Part shown: piece by piece, positions 45,771 to 54,119 of the stretch
How positions within the stretch are numbered: the stretch's first letter is position 1
Layout of the letters: each line of letters opens with the position of its first letter
DNA from: AP-15 sp963832875
GTDB taxonomy: Bacteria > Pseudomonadota > Alphaproteobacteria > ATCC43930 > CGMCC-115725
Assembly: GCA_963832875.1 (NCBI GenBank)
Contig: CAWHWB010000008.1
Coordinates: 146,764 to 210,763 of the forward strand
DNA length: 64,000 bases
Direction: 5' to 3'
Notes under the pieces: generated by a model
What the model saw: only the letters and a program-made list of their open reading frames with translations
Databases searched by the model: none
Told to the model about the DNA's origin: nothing
Program-made: the position numbers and the translations under genes

Positions 45771-46389
45771 AGGTAGGGGCCGGGCTGGTCAGGAATGGTC
45801 TCGATCCGCACGGGTGGCACTGACAAGCGAGAAGGAGTTGGCGGATCTACTCGCTCGGCTATCGGACTGAGATCGATTCGCCTCGTGGGTTTAGATCCAT
45901 TTTGCAGATCAAACTGGCGAGGCGTTGGATGATTGTCGCGACCGCGGCTTCTTCGGATCAAGGCGGCCACCGGCTTATCGCCGCCGACGCCAATGCTGGC
46001 AAGTTGGCGATCGTGTATCTGTCTAAAAGCCGCGCCATCGAGATCTATCAGGCTCGACATGTAGCACAGGTCATCGATGAAGGATACCGAAATGCGATGA
46101 AAAGCCAAAATCCTTATTATGTTATGCCTCGACCAACTATATTGACCATTTGCGTTTCCATAACGATCGCACGCGGCGTTTGTGGAGCCACATTATTAGA
46201 AGACGGGCGTAGTTTACCTCTCGCAGACCCCGATAACGGTCACCACCGCCGCGAAAAGCGGGCGGGTGCCCTCTCGAAACGGTACCATATTTTCATGGAT
46301 CGTTGCCTCCGAGCCGTAGCTTGAAGGAGGCTCAATCGGAGCTCGGCCAGAGCGGGCCGACGACGTTGCGCTCCTGGAACGGGAGGCCG
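45771..46389. other. Degenerate region after the integrase relic
   Basis: About 600 bp with only weak ORFs in both strands, none with a recognised family or a good start. Base composition is lower in GC than the chromosome to the left. It probably holds the eroded rest of the integrase or element cargo and the lost end of the IS1182-type remnant. Confidence 0.4.
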
Positions 46390-47088
46390 CGAAATAGAGA
46401 CGGGCATCGGGGTCGGTGGTCGAGGCGTGGGTGTCGTTGGTTCGCTGCTCGCCGTGAAAGTCCCGCTCGCCGTGGTGTCCCGGTCCGGGCGGTTCGCCCG
46501 AGCCATCTGTCGGGCGAAAGCTTTTCGGGCTCGCCCAGGCCTCCAGCAGCGTCCCGTCGACCGAGAAGTGATCGCTCGACAACAGCCGCTTGACCCCTGC
46601 CTTCGCAGGGGCAGGCTCTTGTCCTGGGCCAGCACCGCAGTGAGGAATTGCTGCGCCACCGCGCCTTCCAACAGCCGGTCGCGGTTTTTGGTGAAGGTGG
46701 TGGCGTCCCACACCGGATCCTCGATGCCGAGCCCGACAAACCAGCGAAACAACAGGTCGTAGTCGATCCGCTCGACCAATTGCTGCTCCGAGCGGATCGA
46801 ATAGAAGGCCTGCAGCAGCAAGGCCCGCAGCAGCCGCTCGGGCGGGATCGACACCCGGCCAATCGGCGAATACAGCTTCTCGAACTCGCCCGAGAGCGCT
46901 TGCAGCGCGGCGTTCACGACCTCGCGAAGCAGCCGCAGCGGATGATCCGGCCGAACCCGCTTCCCAAGGTCTATATAGCTGAAAAGGCTTCCACAAATCC
47001 CATCGTCGCCGCGCATTGCCACCCCCCATCCCCACCCCAAGGGAGCACAATGCCCAAAATCAGCAACCCCTTTTTCAGCAGCCTGCTA
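46390..47088 (-). mobile_element. IS1182-type (IS5 family) insertion-sequence remnant with frameshifted transposase
   Basis: Transposase (DUF772 type), minus strand from 47016. The N-terminal half reads MRGDDGICGSLFSYIDLGKR, ERLLRALLLQAFYSIRSEQQ, VERIDYDLLFRWFVGLGI, TKNRDRLL. At about 46590 the frame changes and continues as LLSSDHFSVDGTLLEAWASP, GERDFHGEQRTNDTHASTTD, PDARLYF, then breaks off at about 46390. The end downstream of DPDARLY (catalytic core, C-terminus) is missing. One terminus is recognised at about 47066-47088 (CCCCTTTTTCAGCAGCCTGC). The element inserted into the 3' end of a small gene and then decayed. Confidence 0.75.
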
Positions 47089-47297
47089 AGCTTGCGCTTG
47101 GCGACGAGTTCAAACCGGGTCCGCTGAAAATGGTAGGCTTCGAGGCACCGCTCGGGCGTCGGACTCCCTGCGAGTAAGTGTTGGAAGATCCGCCGGTTGA
47201 TGCGCACCACACCTCGATATTCCCCAATCTCAACGCCGAATTCGACGGCCATCCGGTCGGGGTTCCACCGAGCACCCTCAGGAAATCTGAAAAACAA
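47089..47297 (-). pseudogene. Small DUF1488-like protein gene truncated by the IS1182-type element
   Basis: Starts MFFRFPEGARWNPDRMAVEF, then EIGEYRGVVRINRRIFQHLL, ERCLEAYHFQRTRFELVAKRKL, after which it runs into IS sequence (frame ends at 46971). The pattern resembles DUF1488-type small proteins (moderate certainty). The IS1595-family element sits 55 bp upstream of its start, so its promoter region is also disrupted. Confidence 0.45.
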
Positions 47298-47491
47298 GGG
47301 AGACCTCCGTTCGAGCTGGGAGGATGATGTTCGCGTAATGTTCTAAACATGCGGGGATGTTACACTTGCCATACCAGCCACCAACGGTATGATGCCGATG
47401 AGGCTGGTGGATGCTAGCCTCCCGCGCGGCAGAACAGGTTTGGGCGCTTGTCTCTGGCTTGCCGCGCGGCGAGAGAGAAAGGCGTTTGTTC

Positions 47492-48404
47492 ATGGCCCTT
47501 CAAGCCTGGGTTGATGTCAGCGGCAATGAACCTCAAAGCGGTCCGATAATTGTTTTCGGAGGATTTCTTGCCTCTCACGAAAAATGGGCAGCTTTTGCCG
47601 ATGAATGGAATAAGGAGTTAGCAAAAGAGCCGCGGCTCGCATATTTCAAGATGTCTGAAGCGGCTTCGCTGCGCGGAGAGTTTCATCGGAATCGCAGGTT
47701 GGGATGAGAGCATGCGTGATGCCCGCGTCCTGCGGTTCGCAAGTGTAATACGTGAATATGCTAGCGTTCGCGTGTCAGCATGGCTTAGGCATAAAGATTG
47801 GATGGAAAAGATTGTGTCTATACCGGCGCCGGTTAGGCGTCTATCTATAGACCACCCGTATTGGCAATTATTTAGTCAGATAATTCTTGCTACTGCCGTG
47901 TTTCAAGATCATCACGGATTAGTTGATCCATGCGATTTCATCCTCGACGAGGAGCTTGCTTTTAGCGACGAGGTAATGCAGTGGTGGCCTAAAGTTAAAG
48001 AGTGGATCATCGTGAATGGCAGGAGCGATTTGATAAAATTCCTAGGCTCTCCACCGATATTTAGAGACGAGAAGAAATTTATGCCGCTGCAAGCGGCCGA
48101 TCTATACGCGTGGCAGATCCGCAATCGGTATCGAGAGAGCAGAGAAACGCCGCGCAATCCGGTCCTGCAAGCGATCTGGCCTATCGGGGCAATAAATCGA
48201 GAGGTATCCACAGCCGAAATCATTCGGCTTCGGGAATATCTCCTTGAGGCTGGCAAGAGATTTGTGGCGACAAATCCGAATGTAACCCTCTTGCCACCGA
48301 TTGAAGGCAAGAGAGAACGACAGCGCGCTCATCGTGCCGCGCGCAATCCTACGCCGACGAAACGTCGGAAGGCGGCTTCCGCTTCGGACGAACAACCTTG
48401 TTGA
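47492..48404 (+). pseudogene. DUF3800 domain protein, split by a frameshift (IS1595 passenger)
   Basis: First part (from MALQAWVDVSGN, ATG at 47492): GGFLASHEKWAAFADEWNKEL and RLAYFKMSEAASLRGEF. Second part in another frame from about 47682: GIAGWDESMRDARVLRFASV, HPYWQLFSQIILATAVF, DFILDEELAFSDEV, KFLGSPPIFRDEKKFMPLQA, ADLYAWQIRNRY. Joined, these form a complete DUF3800 protein (about 300 aa); a one-base change at about 47681-47690 breaks it. The D...D/E pattern (VDVSGN, FILDEE, ADLYAW) is the RNase H-like active-site layout proposed for this family. Lower GC than the chromosome. A basic tail ends the protein. Confidence 0.78.
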
Positions 48405-48516
48405 ACGCGCGGTCAATCGCGTCGGGACTTTCATCAACCTCGACCTCGCGGGCCATGTCGATGAAGCGCTTGAACTGCTCTGGATTGTCGGGCGGCGGTT
48501 TTGGCTTGCGGGGCAT
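48349..48516 (-). CDS. 55-residue conserved small protein (IS1595 passenger)
   Basis: MPRKPKPPPDNPEQFKRFID then MAREVEVDESPDAIDRAFNK and a basic tail ending VSSA. The pattern P-E-Q-x-K-R-F-I-x-x-A and DEsPdAfdRAFxKvv resembles a small family I remember next to DUF3800 genes in rhizobia. It overlaps the 3' end of the DUF3800 gene by 56 bp on the opposite strand. It is too short for usual ORF cut-offs. No strong ribosome-binding site is seen. Function unknown; it could pair with the DUF3800 protein. Confidence 0.62.
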   Translation of the reverse strand: MPRKPKPPPDNPEQFKRFIDMAREVEVDESPDAIDRAFNKVVRPKRKPPSDVSSA

Positions 48517-48574
48517 GGCTAAGACATGAAGTCCCCTAGCTTGCGTGTCAATGCGCTCAGACTTGGTTTGCGCC

Positions 48575-48841
48575 TTATGGCGGCAGCGGCCAACCCATGG
48601 AGTGGGCTAACACGCCGAGCCGCCGATAAAGGTCAATGGCAACCTGTGCATCCATTTGGATTGCCAAGGTGGTGGCCGTACTCCCCCGCGAAGGCCAACC
48701 GGGTTTCGGCTGAGCAGATTGGACTGATGCGATCAGTTCTACCATTGGGGGATGAGAGCCCCACGCATAATGAGCTAACCAGCTTTCGACGGGTTGGGCA
48801 AGCTGGTGATCGCTAGCCGCCAAATTGACCAAATTTGTCAT
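48575..48841 (-). CDS. Small hypothetical protein (IS1595 passenger)
   Basis: 88 residues: MTNLVNLAASDHQLAQPVES, then HPPMVELIASVQSAQPKPGW, TTLAIQMDAQVAIDLYRRLG. AGGAG lies 8 nt before the ATG at 48841, and codon use is consistent with a gene. No family named. It lies between the 55-codon gene and the transposase on the same strand as both, so they may form one unit. Confidence 0.58.
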   Translation of the reverse strand: MTNLVNLAASDHQLAQPVESWLAHYAWGSHPPMVELIASVQSAQPKPGWPSRGSTATTLAIQMDAQVAIDLYRRLGVLAHSMGWPLPP

Positions 48842-48982
48842 GTAATCGCTCCTGGTTTGGTTGGCGCCTTCCAGGATAGCGACGGCGGGGGCGGGCGTCA
48901 TCGCTTGCCCCCGCCAATCAGCGGCAATTCAAGCTGGCGTGGGTCGGCTTCGCGTTTCGGTTTGCGCCAGCGCTGCCGACGC

Positions 48983-49966
48983 TCAGAACGGCGGCTTGCT
49001 CGCCCGTTGGCTACGAGTTGTTTCGTAGGTCAACCGCCTGCCGGCGGCGCTCTTGATCGCCCAATTCGTGCGTTCTTCGTCCTCGATGCCAAGGGCGGAA
49101 CGGTTACTGTAGCGAAAATCGAATTCCGCCAGATACCGATGCAGGTGCTCTTCCGAGACATGGAAATAGCAGCCGTAAATCCCGCGCTTCAGAAGCGAAA
49201 AGAAGCCTTCGACGGTGTTGGTGGTGGCTTTGGTGCCGTCCGGCAGCTTCCGCGACCATTCTTCTGCGCCGTGATCGACTGCATCATGTCCGGCGAACTG
49301 CCTGCCGATGCGGCGATAGGCGCGAAGTTCATCGGTCATCAAGCGGCTCTTGGTATCGGCGGTGCTGAACACAACCTCGCGCAGAGTGGCGGCGGTGACG
49401 TTGTCCACCCTACGCGAGCGTGCTTTGCCGCCGCGCTCGACAAGCGTAACGACCGGCACACGATCGGCGCCGGAGCGCTGTTTTTGCCAGCCGTGTTCGG
49501 GATGGAGTATCCAAGTCGGACCACCTTCTCGGTGAACGGTGTAGGTCTCGTCGCTCTCGACGATCTTGCCCTCACCACCAATCTGACCCGTCCCGCTTTC
49601 GTCCATCGCCAGCCGAATCCGGTGCATCAAAAACCATGCGGTTTTGAGACTTCCACCAAGCGTGCGTTGTATCTGGCGGGTCGAGATACCTTTCTTGCTG
49701 CTGCAAATCAGGTAGATCGCTTGAAGCCACATGTGCAGCGGAATATGCGACAACTCGAAGATCGTCCGCATCCGCACCGTGAACGGCTTCCGGCACGCGC
49801 GGCATTTCCAAAGACCGGGCCGCGTAGACTTGCCCTTCAGCTTCGTTGCCTCGCCGATCACACCGCAGTGCGGGCAAACCGGGCCATGCGGCCAAAGCTG
49901 GGCTTCGACATAAGCGATGGCGGCATCTTCGTTGCTAATCTCGGGGCGGTTCAGGGCGGATTTCAT
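48983..49966 (-). CDS. IS1595-family transposase
   Basis: 327 residues, complete. N-terminal zinc ribbon: CPHCGVIGEA ... WKCRACRKPF (two CxxC), then the helix-turn-helix-like KKGISTRQIQRTLGGSLKTAWF. DDE/N core: VESDETYTVHREG (first D), SRLMTDELRAYRRIG (second D), TTNTVEGFFSLLKRGIYGCY (N/E), with YLAEFDFRYSNRSALG near the end, typical of ISXO2-like transposases. AAGGAG precedes the ATG. It should move the 47353-50030 element, so that element may still be active. Confidence 0.92.
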   Translation of the reverse strand: MKSALNRPEISNEDAAIAYVEAQLWPHGPVCPHCGVIGEATKLKGKSTRPGLWKCRACRKPFTVRMRTIFELSHIPLHMWLQAIYLICSSKKGISTRQIQRTLGGSLKTAWFLMHRIRLAMDESGTGQIGGEGKIVESDETYTVHREGGPTWILHPEHGWQKQRSGADRVPVVTLVERGGKARSRRVDNVTAATLREVVFSTADTKSRLMTDELRAYRRIGRQFAGHDAVDHGAEEWSRKLPDGTKATTNTVEGFFSLLKRGIYGCYFHVSEEHLHRYLAEFDFRYSNRSALGIEDEERTNWAIKSAAGRRLTYETTRSQRASKPPF

Positions 49967-50157
49967 CGCGGCTATCTCCTTAGCCGCAAATCTATATCAG
50001 GCGCCGCGGTATGTCAAGTGTAACATCGCCAAACATGCCAGCCGGCGGCGGCGATGCCGAGTCGCCGAACCGCAACCATGCCGGCTCCATGATCGCGGTT
50101 CAGATGCCGATGGCAGCCGGCATTCCCAGCAGTCGGAGGCGACCGACCCTTGGTGAC

Positions 50158-50562
50158 CTACTTGCCTTTTCGCTTTCGAGCTTTGCGGGCGGCATAGCGG
50201 GCGTCACGAGCAGCCTGTCGCTCGGCTTCCTCGATCGCTTCCCGCGCAGTGCGCTCGGCGAATTCCGCATCGCGGGCCTCTTGCTCGGCTTTCAACGCGG
50301 CCTCACGAGCGGCAGCCTCGGCAACTTCCGCCGCAGCCAGAGCAGCGGCCTGACGAGCTTCAAGAGCTAACTTTGCGGCGGTGCGCTCGGCGACACGAGC
50401 GTCGCGAGCTATCCTGACCGCCTCCCGAGCTGTCCGCCGCTCAATGCCAGCAGGGCTCTCGGCTGCAGACCTCGCTCGGGCTGCCCGCTCCAGTTGAGCC
50501 TTCTTCGCCTCTGCGGCTGCGCTGAGGCGGTCGGCAAAACCGGTGTTTTTGGACCTGTCCAT
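50158..50562 (-). CDS. DUF6481-type Ala-rich coiled-coil protein
   Basis: 134 residues. MDRSKNTGFADRLSAAAEAK, then a long run of Ala, Arg and Glu (REAVRIARDARVAERTAAKL, AAEVAEAAAREAALKAEQEA) predicted to be one long helix or coiled coil, ending in DARYAARKARKRKGK. This matches the DUF6481 family (FxDRLAAAAxAKxALLE... DARYAARKARK) common in alphaproteobacteria. No known function. Divergent from a 58-codon gene. Confidence 0.75.
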   Translation of the reverse strand: MDRSKNTGFADRLSAAAEAKKAQLERAARARSAAESPAGIERRTAREAVRIARDARVAERTAAKLALEARQAAALAAAEVAEAAAREAALKAEQEARDAEFAERTAREAIEEAERQAARDARYAARKARKRKGK

Positions 50563-50651
50563 CTCAATCTCAGATGCTCAAGGCTGAAGCGGCTTAGAGC
50601 CCAAAGGGGCCGACGGTTTCAGATCGGTGATCGCTGCGCCATATACAAGGC

Positions 50652-50828
50652 ATGGACCAGACAAAGCTCGAAAAGCTCGCGCGCCTGTCGGGGCGGGTCG
50701 CCTCGAAGGTCATCGGTACGCTGGAGCGAGGGGGTATCGACGTCCGTGGAAAGATGTCCGGGCCGATCAGGAGAGTCCCCCGTCGCGCTCCACCTCCGAA
50801 GCCAAAGCCTCCCGGCGGCGCGGATTGA
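50652..50828 (+). CDS. 58-residue small basic protein
   Basis: MDQTKLEKLARLSGRVASKV, then IGTLERGGIDVRGKMSGPIR and a Pro/Lys-rich tail (RRAPPPKPKPPGG). Not in any family I recognise. A degenerate copy (TKLEKLARRSGKAASK ... LERRGYDMRGRLS) lies at 51943-52080 on the same strand. The duplication and in-frame similarity indicate a genuine coding family rather than chance. Confidence 0.55.
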   Translation: MDQTKLEKLARLSGRVASKVIGTLERGGIDVRGKMSGPIRRVPRRAPPPKPKPPGGAD

Positions 50829-50889
50829 GATTGTGCGATAGCTCCTTTTGTAATCCTTGTCATCCCCGCAAGACCGGGAGGCGCATCGC

Positions 50890-51300
50890 ATGAAACTTCC
50901 ACAGACCGGCGGCTGCCAGTGTGGCAAGATTCGCTACGAGATCACCGAAGCACCGCAGTTGATTTACACGTGCCACTGCACCGACTGCCAACGCTTGACC
51001 AGTAGCGCGTTCTCGATGGCGATCGTCGTGGGGGAAATGGCCTTTCGTCTCAGCGGGATTGTGCCGCGACCGCTCCAGCGCACCGCCGATAGCGGGCGGG
51101 TCAACACCCGGTTCGTGTGCCCGGAGTGCGGTTCGTGGGTTTGCGGAACCCCAAGAGATGGCGTGGTCCGCGTGCGTGCGGGCACTCTCGACGATACCTC
51201 CTGGTTGCGACCAACCCGGCATATCTGGACCCGCAGTAAGCAGCCTTGGATCTCGCTCCCCGAAGGCGATGAGATTTTCCAGGCGCAGCCTGCCAGCTAG
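50890..51300 (+). CDS. GFA-family (CENP-V/GFA domain) zinc-binding protein
   Basis: 136 residues. Glutathione-dependent formaldehyde-activating (GFA) fold: GGCQCGKIRYEI, then YTCHCTDCQRLTSSAFS (CxC..C) and FVCPECGSWVCGTP (CxxC). VRVRAGTLDD and HIWTRSKQPWI are typical family segments. Zn-binding; enzymatic activity unproven for most members. Stands alone in the mobile region; convergent with a broken small membrane-protein gene. Confidence 0.88.
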   Translation: MKLPQTGGCQCGKIRYEITEAPQLIYTCHCTDCQRLTSSAFSMAIVVGEMAFRLSGIVPRPLQRTADSGRVNTRFVCPECGSWVCGTPRDGVVRVRAGTLDDTSWLRPTRHIWTRSKQPWISLPEGDEIFQAQPAS

Positions 51301-51659
51301 CTCGACGCAAGAGCGGGCACGAAATCGGTTCCGCCGTCCCATGCCGCACTATTCTGGCGCAGATCGAGCCCGGTGATCTCCACATTGGCGCGTAGTGAGT
51401 TGACGGCGACGAACCTTGCGCTCGAGATCAATCGCGACCCGCCCGGTCCCCAGATTGATACTTGTCCGGCTAACGCTTCTGCGTGACAGCCGAAACATGC
51501 GAGGGCACCAGCCACAAGAACGGCCAGCCAACTCAACCAGAATGGGACGCTTTAGCCGCCGATCTCTACCTGCCACCCGAGGATGATCCGCAGGAGGTGC
51601 GCTATCGCCAGCAGGAGAAACAACGAGGCGGTCACCGTGATGTAGGTTGTTCGGTCCAA
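51297..51659 (-). pseudogene. Small membrane protein gene with in-frame stop
   Basis: From TTG at 51659 (preceded by GGAGAGG): DRTTYITVTASLFLLLAIAH, LLRIILGWQVEIGG, then TAA (51552-51554), then SVPFWLSWLAVLVAGALACFG in the same frame. Homologous small proteins (from memory) read GW-x-V-x-IGGW-x-VPxWxSWxA..., so the stop replaces a Trp codon (TGG to TAA, two changes). After about 51470 the frame continues with unrelated sequence. Probably dead. Confidence 0.5.
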
Positions 51660-51942
51660 TCTGCCTGCCTCTCCTTCTCTGACGCCCACACGACGACAGC
51701 AGCACGACTTTGAGTTGACGGATGCCTCGGAGGCTCGTAGATCGGCCGGGACGCGGCCATCTCGATGGCCATGACCGCTCCCATTGTCGTTGTTCGGGTC
51801 GGGCCATCTGGATGGCAGCCGTGTCGCCGCGTCTTTTGAGCCACTTTTAACGAGGCGATGCATCGTTGATCGGCTTTCTACGGGGGCGCAGACCGAGCGG
51901 GCGATGATTTGCAGGGCTATCGGGTGAAGGACCTGGTGGAGC

Positions 51943-52080
51943 GTGGACGGGACTAAACTTGAAAAGCTCGCGCGCCGCTCGGGGAAGGCCGCATCGAAAG
52001 GCCCTCGGGGTGCTTGAGCGACGCGGTTATGACATGCGTGGAAGGCTATCATGGTCACGCAAGCCCCGGCGGGCTAACCC
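51943..52080 (+). pseudogene. Degenerate second copy of the 58-residue small gene
   Basis: From GTG at 51943: DGTKLEKLARRSGKAASK in one frame, then after one extra base LGVLERRGYDMRGRLSWSRK in another. It matches the intact 50652-50828 gene along its length. Nothing else is recognised in 51660-52226. Confidence 0.5.
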
Positions 52081-52226
52081 GTTGCGTTGCATCTGTTGAG
52101 CAAACCGGAAATCCCTGCGAACGCATAAGCTTGTGGACTCATCACCGATGATATAAGCCGCCGCGTGCAGAACCTTGAGGTGAGCTAGCGCAAAGCCGGT
52201 CAGGTTCGTACTTTGGGAGAAAAAGC

Positions 52227-52745
52227 ATGCCTCGGACAGGTGCGATAAGGGTTTCGGCGGTGCTGATTTGTTCGGCCTTGGGGTTGGCCGCAAGCGCCGA
52301 TGCTGCTACCCAAGTCGAAGTGTCGTGGGCGACGATCGTCGGCAATCCGATACCCGCCATTGCGACCAGCTCCACGAGCAACACAATCGGCGGCATCCTC
52401 GCAGGCACCGACCCATGGTCGACGAGCGGCGGCAGCGTCGCGGTCGATTTGACCGATAGTGCGGTCACATTTACCGTGACAAACCTCGTTTTTGGCGCCG
52501 AATCCGTGATTGGCACGACGGGCACGGTCAAGCAGGTCAAGGGGACCCTGGTTTGCGCTCCCGGGTCGAGCAAGCCGGTCGTGATCGATACGCCAAACGT
52601 GACCTTGAGCGCGCAGGGCCATGCCAAGTTCAGCGGGTATTTCAAATCCTCGACCGCTGCCTGCAGCCCGACAAACGTCGCCTTCCTGATCCGCAATGTG
52701 AACAATAACCGCTGGATCGCCTACGGCGCCTCGAGAACTCCCTGA
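52227..52745 (+). CDS. Secreted protein of unknown function
   Basis: 172 residues with a clear Sec signal (AIRVSAVLICSALGLAASADA, cut near ADA-AT). The mature part is beta-strand-rich, Thr/Ser/Val-rich, with two Cys (VCAPGSS, AACSPTN) that could pair. GGGAG precedes the ATG. No recognised family. One of the few intact non-mobile genes in this region; the segment after it is degenerate. Confidence 0.68.
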   Translation: MPRTGAIRVSAVLICSALGLAASADAATQVEVSWATIVGNPIPAIATSSTSNTIGGILAGTDPWSTSGGSVAVDLTDSAVTFTVTNLVFGAESVIGTTGTVKQVKGTLVCAPGSSKPVVIDTPNVTLSAQGHAKFSGYFKSSTAACSPTNVAFLIRNVNNNRWIAYGASRTP

Positions 52746-53458
52746 GGGCCTCCAGAACTCCCTCAGCATCCAGCGTTCCTTGCCGGCGCATCCGAGAACG
52801 CCGTCGGCAACGGCTCGCCATCGGGTGTCGCCGAGGCCACGAACGCCGCAGCCCGTGCGGGCTGCCGACGCAACCGGTCGGCGAGGGATCCTCGCCGCTC
52901 CGGCCGAGAGATGCGGATGGCTGCCATGTCGAACCCTCGTCCGCGGCACCCAAGCCCTCGCCCTGACCATCCTCGACCTCGCCGCCGGGTGAATTGCTCC
53001 AGGCGCGTGATCTCTCGGTCGTCATTCCCGCGAAAGCGGGAACCCAGAGCCTGCCCCTGGCATGAACAGGGGGCCAGCGGCGCGCGGTCCCTCGCCTGTT
53101 CAAGCCAGCAAGCATGGGGCGGACGCAATCCGTGGCTTTCGCGTGTATGCCCCCCGAGATCGTATCGTGAGATCGCCCGCGGACGCCGGTCTTCCTGATA
53201 AACCGCCCGAATTGGCCCAGACGGCGGATCGCATCCACCCTACGCCTGCTTGTTGCAGGTCGCCGGCGAAGCGACCGGCGGCTCGGCCGACAGCGGCTTT
53301 ACCGCGGCCCTCCGCACCCCCACCCTGAGCGGCACCGGCCGGGTCGGCGACAACGCCCATACCGACACCGAATGGGGCCGCATCGACACCCTAGTCCCCC
53401 GCGCCCAAGCCCCCGCCCTGACGATCCTCGACCTCGCTGAGGCATGAGGCTGTCGGCG
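52746..53458. other. Degenerate stretch with two copies of a gene-end fragment
   Basis: No intact gene. Two related segments end alike: LVRGTQALALTILDLAAG (ending at about 52992) and LVPRAQAPALTILDLAEA (ending at about 53447), both followed by a stop. The second is preceded by a longer in-frame piece, SGFTAALRTPTLSGTGRVGD. They look like two decayed copies of one gene's 3' end. The dispersed hairpin at 53024 lies between them. Confidence 0.45.
53024..53043. repeat. Dispersed palindromic repeat (same as at 9534)
   Basis: ATTCCCGC-GAAA-GCGGGAAC, preceded by GTC and followed by CCAGAG. It is the second clear copy in the window of the hairpin at 9534-9553, with one change in the closing arm. Confidence 0.7.
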
Positions 53459-54080
53459 CAAGATAGAAATGTCACTCGGCGCGCAAAGTAGAAATGACAC
53501 CTTGCTGTGGTCGGGTTCGGGCGGCGGGCGGGCGCGGAGCCCGGGCGTAGCGCAGCGCCCGGCCGGCGCCCGATGTTGCAGAGCGTGGCGAAGCGCACCC
53601 GTTGTCTACCGAGCGAGCGCCAGCTCGCTCGGGTAGACCCGCTCAGCCGATCTTGCACAGAGGGCCGTCGCCCTGATCGCGCCCGGTAGCAAGCAAGCTC
53701 GGCCGATGATCGGTGGGCGAAGCGCTGTCATGAGCCCGTCATCCCGGTCGGCTGCGTCAGGTCGCAGCTGCCGCAGCAGCGAGGCGTGACGCCCGCCCCT
53801 TAGACGGCAGACCCGGCGCCTCGAGATTGTTCGGCGGCCGCTGCCGGGCAATATGCCCGCGTCGCTGATGCGCTCGGTAGGCGGCCTGCCGCGCTTTCAC
53901 CTGCTCCAGTACAGCCGACAACCGTTTGTTGTCGACGATCGCCCCGGGCTGCACCGTCTGGATCTTGTCGAACACCCTGAAACCAAGCGCCGCTCCGTTG
54001 AACTGAACCGCGAACCGGCCGGCCGGATCGTTCACCACCTCCACCTTCTTGCGCACCAAGCCCCGCGCCAGTGGCGTCGG
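53459..54080 (-). mobile_element. ISNCY-like insertion-sequence remnant (transposase C-terminus)
   Basis: The ORF 53757-54059 (minus) reads VRKKVEVVNDPAGRFAVQFN, FDKIQTVQPGAIVDNKRLSA, VLEQVKARQAAYRAHQRRGH, RQRPPNNLEAPGLPSKGR, the C-terminal domain of ISNCY-type transposases. The rest is missing: the frame is cut by the IS3 element at 54081, and no clear N-terminal part appears beyond 55415. Near 53467 and 53490 lie two direct copies of TAGAAATGWCAC, likely the terminal repeats of this element. Confidence 0.6.
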
Positions 54081-54119
54081 TGAACGGCACCGGGTTTTCC
54101 GGAGGCGATTTTGCTCGAG

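Larger units (their letters stand above)
47353..50030. mobile_element. IS1595-family element with passenger genes (2,678 bp)
   Basis: Ends are defined by sequence. Left end 47353-47375 and right end 50008-50030 are 23-bp inverted repeats of core GATGTTACACTTG-N-CATACC, preceded by GG-N, with 2 mismatches. Immediately outside both ends is the same 8-bp direct repeat AAACATGC (47345-47352 and 50031-50038), the target-duplication length of the IS1595 family. Contents: a DUF3800 gene (frameshifted), a 55-codon gene, an 88-codon gene, and the IS1595 transposase. Passenger-carrying members are known in this family. Inserted 55 bp upstream of the DUF1488-like gene. Confidence 0.92.

Noticed and set aside
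45902..46324. 140-codon ORF after the integrase relic
   Set aside because: No domain, poor start context, and it runs into IS sequence.
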